A stretch of 64,000 nt of DNA from Teretinema zuelzerae (GTDB lineage Bacteria; Spirochaetota; Spirochaetia; Treponematales; Treponemataceae), in the NCBI RefSeq assembly GCF_021021555.1, contig NZ_JAINWA010000001.1, positions 1,302,001 through 1,366,000 of the forward strand, written 5' to 3'. The translations under genes and the position numbers were made by a program. Positions 59,530-64,000 of the stretch are shown here, piece by piece. The first letter of the stretch is position 1; each line of letters begins with the position of its first letter. The notes below the pieces were generated by a model. That model ran no database searches and was not told the origin of the DNA. It saw nothing but the letters and a program-made list of their open reading frames with translations.

Positions 59530-60309
59530 ATGATTCAGGCTGTCGGTGCGAAAATCCTCCAGAAAGCCGGCGATTCTCTGTACACCATCGGGTTCTTCGG
59601 AAAAACCCTCCGCGGAGCGCTTCCCTTCGTCTACCGCGGACAGGCTTCCTGGAAAATTCTCACCATGCAGATACTGTTCACCTTCGTCGAAGCGCTGGGA
59701 ATCTCCAGCCTCCTCGGCATGGGAATCGGAGCGGCGGTCCATATTCTGGGCATGCCCATCCTTTCCAGCTTTTCCCAGGAAAAACTGATCTACCCCCTGC
59801 TCATCACCATCGTCACCCGAGAGCTCGGCCCCCTGCTCACCGCCTTCATCATCATCGCCCGCTCGGCCACCGCCATCGCGACCGAAATCGCGAGCATGGT
59901 CGTCTCGCATGAAATCGAAGCCTACATATCGGTCGGGGTAGATCCGATCGAACACATCGCGGTTCCTCGCTTCCTCGGGGTAACGGTATCCCTATTCCTT
60001 TTAAACATTTACTTTTCCCTTTTCGGCCTCGCGGGATCCTTCCTGGTCGTACAGGTTCTGAGCCCCATACCGGCCGTCGAGTATTTTTCCAACCTGCTCC
60101 AAAACCTCCGCCTCGCGGACCTGGGAGTTTCGGTGGCTAAAAGCATCGTGTTCGGGATGATCCTCGCGACCGTCGCCGTCGTGCAGGGCTTCTCGGTGGA
60201 ACGGGCAAGCACGGAGATACCGCAGGCGGGGCTTCGCGCCGTCGGAAGCGCCTTCGCCTGGTGCATCGTCGCGGATCTGGCCGTTTCGGCCGTCTACTAT
60301 CTTTCGTGA
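59530..60309 (+). CDS. mlaE: MlaE-like lipid ABC transporter permease
   Basis: A 259-residue inner-membrane permease of the MlaE/TTG2 family, which moves phospholipids between the membranes. FFGKTLRGALPFVYRGQASWKIL at the N terminus is an amphipathic segment, followed by five or six membrane segments including TRELGPLLTAFIIIARSATAIATEIASM, the family hallmark. The ATG at 59530 is set by a TATACT box ending six bases upstream; starts at 59503 or 59440 would lie upstream of or within that promoter. The ATPase gene follows eight bases after its stop. Confidence 0.9.
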   Translation: MIQAVGAKILQKAGDSLYTIGFFGKTLRGALPFVYRGQASWKILTMQILFTFVEALGISSLLGMGIGAAVHILGMPILSSFSQEKLIYPLLITIVTRELGPLLTAFIIIARSATAIATEIASMVVSHEIEAYISVGVDPIEHIAVPRFLGVTVSLFLLNIYFSLFGLAGSFLVVQVLSPIPAVEYFSNLLQNLRLADLGVSVAKSIVFGMILATVAVVQGFSVERASTEIPQAGLRAVGSAFAWCIVADLAVSAVYYLS

Positions 60310-60316
60310 GGAACCC

Positions 60317-61063
60317 ATGAACACCGAAGCGGCGCCTATTCTTGAACTGAGGGATGTCTCTTTCGCGGCCCAGGGAAAACCCATAGTACAGGACGTCTCC
60401 TGCGTATTTCCGGAAAACCGGACGACAGCCCTCGTCGGCCCCTCGGGAGGCGGAAAAAGCACCGTCCTCAAACTGGCGGCCGGGCTCATCGTTCCCACGC
60501 GCGGAAAAGCCCTCTACCGGGGATATGAAATCGCGACGATGAACCGCCTGAGGAATCTCGAGTTCCGGAAAAACGCCTCCTTCGTGTTTCAGGATTCCGC
60601 GCTCTGGGCGAACCAGACGCTCCGCCAGATTCTGGAACTCCCGCTGAAAATCCACAATCCCCGCATGAAGGACGGAGAGAGGGCAAGGAAAATAACTGAA
60701 GTCCTGGCGACGACAGGGTACCGCAAGGACATCGATGTGCGTCCCTCCCAACTATCCATGGGAGAACAGAAACTGATCGCGTTTTCGCGCGCGATCCTGT
60801 GCGATCCGAAGCTCCTGTTTCTCGACGAGTGGACAGAGTCTCTCGACGACGCGGCGGCAAGGCGTCTGGTCAACCTGGTGAAAGCCCGGAAAGAAAGAGG
60901 AGACACGATCGTCTTCGTCAGCCACAGTTATCGGATCATTAAAGAACTCGCGGACACGATACTGATGGTGGAAGACGGCCGAATAAAGCTGAACGTAACG
61001 GCGCAGGAATTCGCGGCTGATGAAAACCTCGCCCGGACGATAGAAAAAGGAATCGCTCAATGA
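60317..61063 (+). CDS. mlaF: MlaF-like lipid ABC transporter ATPase
   Basis: A 248-residue ABC ATPase. Walker A is GPSGGGKST (near 40-48), the signature LSMGEQ and Walker B LLFLDEWTES, with Trp in place of the usual Pro. The switch histidine is in FVSHSYRI. It powers the MlaE-like permease. GTGAGG serves as ribosome site. Its end overlaps the MlaD-like gene by four bases (ATGA). Confidence 0.92.
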   Translation: MNTEAAPILELRDVSFAAQGKPIVQDVSCVFPENRTTALVGPSGGGKSTVLKLAAGLIVPTRGKALYRGYEIATMNRLRNLEFRKNASFVFQDSALWANQTLRQILELPLKIHNPRMKDGERARKITEVLATTGYRKDIDVRPSQLSMGEQKLIAFSRAILCDPKLLFLDEWTESLDDAAARRLVNLVKARKERGDTIVFVSHSYRIIKELADTILMVEDGRIKLNVTAQEFAADENLARTIEKGIAQ

Positions 61064-62082
61064 AATTCAAGATCCGGTACGCCGATCAAATCGTAGGAAC
61101 TCTGGCAATAGCGGCGCTCGTCGCCCTGGCTGTAGTCGTCATCCTGCTAGGGAGCAAGCAGCGCTGGTTCGCCCGCGACTACGCGTTCAAGACCACCTTC
61201 GCAAGCGCCTCGGGAATTACGCCGGGAATGCCCCTCGTTTACCGCGGATTCACGATCGGGAAAATAACCTCCATCGCGTTGAACGATCAGGACGAGGTGG
61301 ACGCATCCTTCGTCGTTTTCGACACCTACTACGGGCGGGCCAAAGAAGGATCACTCGTCGAACTGGTGATAAACCCCATCGGACTCGGCAACCAGTTCCT
61401 GTTCCACCCGGGCAACGGGACCGCTCTTTTAACGGAGGGAACCCATGTGCCGAGGGTCGACAGCCCGGAGGGCAGGGAGCTCATAGACTCGGGCCTCGCC
61501 AAGGTTCAGAAAAAAGACGACACCATCACCAACCTGATCGCCCAGATCAACCCGCTCCTGACTAACATCAACGACACGCTCGGACAGCTCAACGGCGCCT
61601 TCCGCGGCACCGGAAAGGGCCCGCTCGCTGACACGATGAAGGGCGTCGCCGCGACGGTGACGGAAGCGGGAGCCATCGCCGGAAGCGTGAACCGCTCGCT
61701 CGACGGTTTGCTGGGAGACATCTCGCAGGTTACCGCAAACGTCAGAGGAATCACCGAAAACCTCGAAACCCTGAGCGCGGAAGTGTCGAATCCCGACGGA
61801 CTCGTCCCCCGCCTCGTCGACCCCGACGGCAGGCTTTTCGGAAGCATCGGCAACTCCCTCGAATCCGTCGAGGCCACCCTTTCGGGCGTGGCCGAATCGG
61901 CGGACATGCTGAAGAGCCAGGTTCCGCAGATAGCGGGAGTCATCGAAGAACTGAGGCTCGCCCTGGTCCAGGGACAGGATGTGCTGGAAGCGGTAAAGAA
62001 CAATCCCCTGCTCAAGGGCGGAGTCAGCCCGCGGGCCGAACCGGTCTCGTCGGGATCGGGCTCGCGCGCGATCGAATTTTAG
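61060..62082 (+). CDS. mlaD: MlaD-like MCE-domain lipid-binding protein
   Basis: A 340-residue protein anchored by one N-terminal membrane segment (about 12-32) with its main part in the periplasm. The MCE domain (about 40-125) reads FASASGITPGMPLVYRGFTIGKITSI and continues to a LGNQFLFHPG loop. A long helical tail with heptad-like repeats (NPLLTNINDTLGQLNGAF and on) follows, longer than in E. coli MlaD, and could span part of the periplasm as in other MCE proteins. It binds lipids for the MlaE/MlaF transporter. The operon continues with a lipoprotein gene. Confidence 0.92.
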   Translation: MKFKIRYADQIVGTLAIAALVALAVVVILLGSKQRWFARDYAFKTTFASASGITPGMPLVYRGFTIGKITSIALNDQDEVDASFVVFDTYYGRAKEGSLVELVINPIGLGNQFLFHPGNGTALLTEGTHVPRVDSPEGRELIDSGLAKVQKKDDTITNLIAQINPLLTNINDTLGQLNGAFRGTGKGPLADTMKGVAATVTEAGAIAGSVNRSLDGLLGDISQVTANVRGITENLETLSAEVSNPDGLVPRLVDPDGRLFGSIGNSLESVEATLSGVAESADMLKSQVPQIAGVIEELRLALVQGQDVLEAVKNNPLLKGGVSPRAEPVSSGSGSRAIEF

Positions 62083-62098
62083 TGTAAGGGGCGAACAT

Positions 62099-63070
62099 AT
62101 GATCGATAACAGAGCGCGCTTCGGTTTCATTCATGGGCGCGCGCAAACGAAATGCATCCTGAAGCCCGCGGGAGCGCTCGCGTCTTTCGCAGCCCTCGCC
62201 GTATTCGCCTCGCTACTCCTTTTAACCGGAGGATGCTCCTCGGCGCCCAAGCGGCCGGCGGAGATAACCGCCGCAAGGAACGCCTGCGACGCCCAGATCG
62301 CGATGGGAGACGCCGCCTCCGCTCGGGGAGACTTCGCTAACGCCGAACTCTATTTTGCAGAAGCATGGCGTCTTGCCGTCGGCGCCGATTACGAAAAAGG
62401 CCGAATCAGGGCCCTATTGTCGCGGGGAGAGGCGCGCTTCGCCGCCGGAGACATTGCGCGAGCCCAAACCGACAGGCAGCAGGCCTACGCCGAAGCCGCA
62501 GCCGGAGGATATCCGGCGCTCGCGGCGGCGGCACAGGCTTCCATCGCGCGGGGAAATCTCGGAGAAGGCCGGGCGGACGTTTCAACGGAAAACCGCGCAG
62601 TGCGCGCCCTCGAGGCTCAAGCCGCTGCGCGGGAAGCCCTCCCCCTGCTGGGAGGAGAGCCGCTCCTGAAGGCATCCGTGTTGCGGACTGCCGCTCTTGC
62701 CGAAAAAGACCTGGGCAACTTCGCGGAGGCCGAAAAACACCTGCTCGAGGCCGCCGGCATTCATGAGAAAGGACTCTTTCTTGAAGACTCGGGCTACGAC
62801 TGGTTCCTCCTCGCGTCGGTGCGCTCGAAGGCGGGAATGTACGACCGGGCGCTGGAGGCTCTGGACCGCGCGATTGAATTCGACCGGAAGGCCGAACACT
62901 CGGCAGGGCTGGGCATGGACTGGCTCGCCCGCGGAACGGTGTTTGAAAAGAAGGGAGAGAGGGACGCCGCGGCCGCGGCATACCGGCGGAGCGAGGAAAT
63001 CTTCGCCGCCGCGTATCTGAAGGAAAACGAACGGGCCGCGCGAGCGGCCCTTGAAAGAATGTCTCAGTAA
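62099..63070 (+). CDS. TPR-like lipoprotein of the Mla operon
   Basis: A 323-residue predicted lipoprotein. A long charged start (about 25 residues) leads to a hydrophobic stretch and lipobox TGGC (Cys46). The mature part has repeated helix pairs with the tetratricopeptide pattern (RGDFANAELYFAEAW, GNFAEAEKHLLEAAGIH, GMYDRALEALDRAIEFDRKAE). It lies 16 bp after the MlaD-like gene with AAGGGG upstream, so it is probably an accessory part of the lipid transport system. Its exact role is unknown. The end overlaps the convergent gene by seven bases. Confidence 0.82.
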   Translation: MIDNRARFGFIHGRAQTKCILKPAGALASFAALAVFASLLLLTGGCSSAPKRPAEITAARNACDAQIAMGDAASARGDFANAELYFAEAWRLAVGADYEKGRIRALLSRGEARFAAGDIARAQTDRQQAYAEAAAGGYPALAAAAQASIARGNLGEGRADVSTENRAVRALEAQAAAREALPLLGGEPLLKASVLRTAALAEKDLGNFAEAEKHLLEAAGIHEKGLFLEDSGYDWFLLASVRSKAGMYDRALEALDRAIEFDRKAEHSAGLGMDWLARGTVFEKKGERDAAAAAYRRSEEIFAAAYLKENERAARAALERMSQ

Positions 63071-63984
63071 CGAACGGTAAGATTCAGGGAAACCGGAAGC
63101 GGTTTTTTCTCGCGCGGAGAGGCCGGCCGCAGGTTCAAGGGGCTCGAGCCGAACGAGATACCGGGAGTTACCAGTGCCATCGAAGGATCGCGCTTGTAGC
63201 GCCAGGGCCGAACAAACGCATAGGCGACGGTGGCGGCAAAACCCACCCCGCCTGCCATCATCAGAAACGAGCCGTCCTCTCCGGCGTCGTTTTTCGACGC
63301 ACCCCACGCAAAAACGCCGGCTGTTGCCAGCTCCCAGAACATCACCCGCCTGCCGCCCGAGAAGTCTCCCTGCATGTACGAGCCAATGCCGAAAAAGAAA
63401 TTAACCGACGAACAGATCAGGCGGCCAGAAAAATCCGCGACGGAGCGGGCGGCGCTTCCGACGGAGGCGGCGGCCGATTTTCTCGGATTGACCTGGCCCA
63501 GCAGGGTTTCCGTCTCGTCCGTCGCTGCGATGTTGACGGTTCCCATGTACTGGATCTCCGAGGTTTCAACCTGGATCGCCTTGAGGGAAAGCCGATACCC
63601 GCCTGAAAGCTTGTCGAGCGAGCCGGTCACGAGCGTTTCCGCTCCCAGCATGGCGCCGAGCCGTTGGGCGGAGTCGTCGCTCACGTCTCCGGACATCTGG
63701 AAGGAAAGCTCGGCCCGCACCTTCGCGATATTTTCGCGGTCCACGATGCGCAGAGAGCCGAGTTCGAGGAGCTCAAGAGTCAACCCGTCGATCACATAGG
63801 AGGAAGCTTCCTGAGTCGAAGCGGAAATATCGTAAATTACGATCTTCGTGCCGGCCGGAAGACGGCCGGAAAGCTTGCCTGAAATTTCGGCAATGCCGTC
63901 GTCGAGGCGGAACGATTTTCCTGCGGCGAAAACAGACAGGGACAACAGGCCGGACAGGCACAGCAAAAGAATCTTTTTTGCCAT
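63064..63984 (-). CDS. Exported CsgG-like protein with a P13-like membrane tail
   Basis: A 306-residue protein. A signal peptide (residues 1-20, ending VFA-AG) is followed by a domain (about 25-165) with KIVIYDISASTQEASSYVIDGLTLEL and LGAMLGAETLVTGSLDKLSGGYRLSLKAIQVET, similar to the CsgG/LpoB-like fold. From about residue 185 it carries glycine-rich hydrophobic segments (FFFGIGSYMQGDFSGGRRVMFWELATAG, GGVGFAATVAYAFVRPWRYKRD) reminiscent of the spirochaete P13 family. It ends LTVRY. The ATG at 63984 has GGAG upstream. An in-frame ATG at 63996 is possible; promoter sequences lie beyond the window. Confidence 0.75.
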   Translation of the reverse strand: MAKKILLLCLSGLLSLSVFAAGKSFRLDDGIAEISGKLSGRLPAGTKIVIYDISASTQEASSYVIDGLTLELLELGSLRIVDRENIAKVRAELSFQMSGDVSDDSAQRLGAMLGAETLVTGSLDKLSGGYRLSLKAIQVETSEIQYMGTVNIAATDETETLLGQVNPRKSAAASVGSAARSVADFSGRLICSSVNFFFGIGSYMQGDFSGGRRVMFWELATAGVFAWGASKNDAGEDGSFLMMAGGVGFAATVAYAFVRPWRYKRDPSMALVTPGISFGSSPLNLRPASPREKKPLPVSLNLTVRY

Positions 63985-64000
63985 TCGGAACTCCATCGGT

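Overview
The window looks like a chromosomal segment of a free-living or gut-type treponeme (Spirochaetota, Treponemataceae-like). The basis is a Gram-negative envelope gene set (outer-membrane barrels ending in an aromatic residue, an RND/TolC efflux system, Mla-type lipid transport), many lipoproteins with spirochaete-style lax lipoboxes, a BMP/PnrA-type nucleoside lipoprotein and a possible P13-like tail protein. G+C is in the high fifties by eye. I see no rRNA, tRNA, insertion sequence, prophage or CRISPR array. Genes are dense on both strands, and only one stretch longer than 300 bases lacks a gene (the repeat array at 7676-8219).

Layout. 1-7650 is a beta-glycoside locus: a cytoplasmic GH30 enzyme and a LacI regulator on the + strand, and a second GH30 lipoprotein, a sugar-binding protein and two permeases on the - strand. 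Both sets of promoters carry matching LacI-type palindromes. 7676-8219 is a tandem array of about 28 degenerate 18-20 bp units. 8229-12642 holds radA, proS and an exported protein. 12804-15885 is an outer-membrane barrel plus lipoprotein pair. 15985-20845 holds a diguanylate cyclase, a lipoprotein and a membrane adenylate cyclase. 20860-26262 is a purine salvage operon (xpt, BMP lipoprotein, nupOPQ-like ABC). 26427-27580 holds thioredoxin and a SpoU methyltransferase. 27628-34818 is a self-regulated multidrug efflux operon run by a TetR protein with two DNA-binding domains. 34808-38734 is a fused ECF transporter A-A-T protein, a Nudix protein and an HI0933-type flavoprotein. 38974-44689 is a 5'-nucleotidase lipoprotein followed by an ECF S component and nadC-nadA-nadB. 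44714-57146 is a mixed region: a family of exported/anchored unknowns, Sua5, PepF with a DOMON/DUF4405 redox pair, a sugar kinase, a DUF438/PAS protein and HtpG. 57254-63984 holds a radical SAM protein divergent from an Mla-like operon, and a CsgG-like protein at the edge.

The strongest window-wide signal is in the starts. In 12 transcription units a good -10 box ends exactly 6 or 7 bases before the ATG, there is no Shine-Dalgarno sequence, and several have a -35 box at 17 bp. These look like leaderless mRNAs, and about as many other units in the window have normal Shine-Dalgarno leaders. Other points worth a look are the repeat array, the asymmetric ATPase sites in the one-chain ECF transporter, the double TetR, a pair of distant paralogues of unknown exported proteins, and a short DUF5680-like gene remnant.
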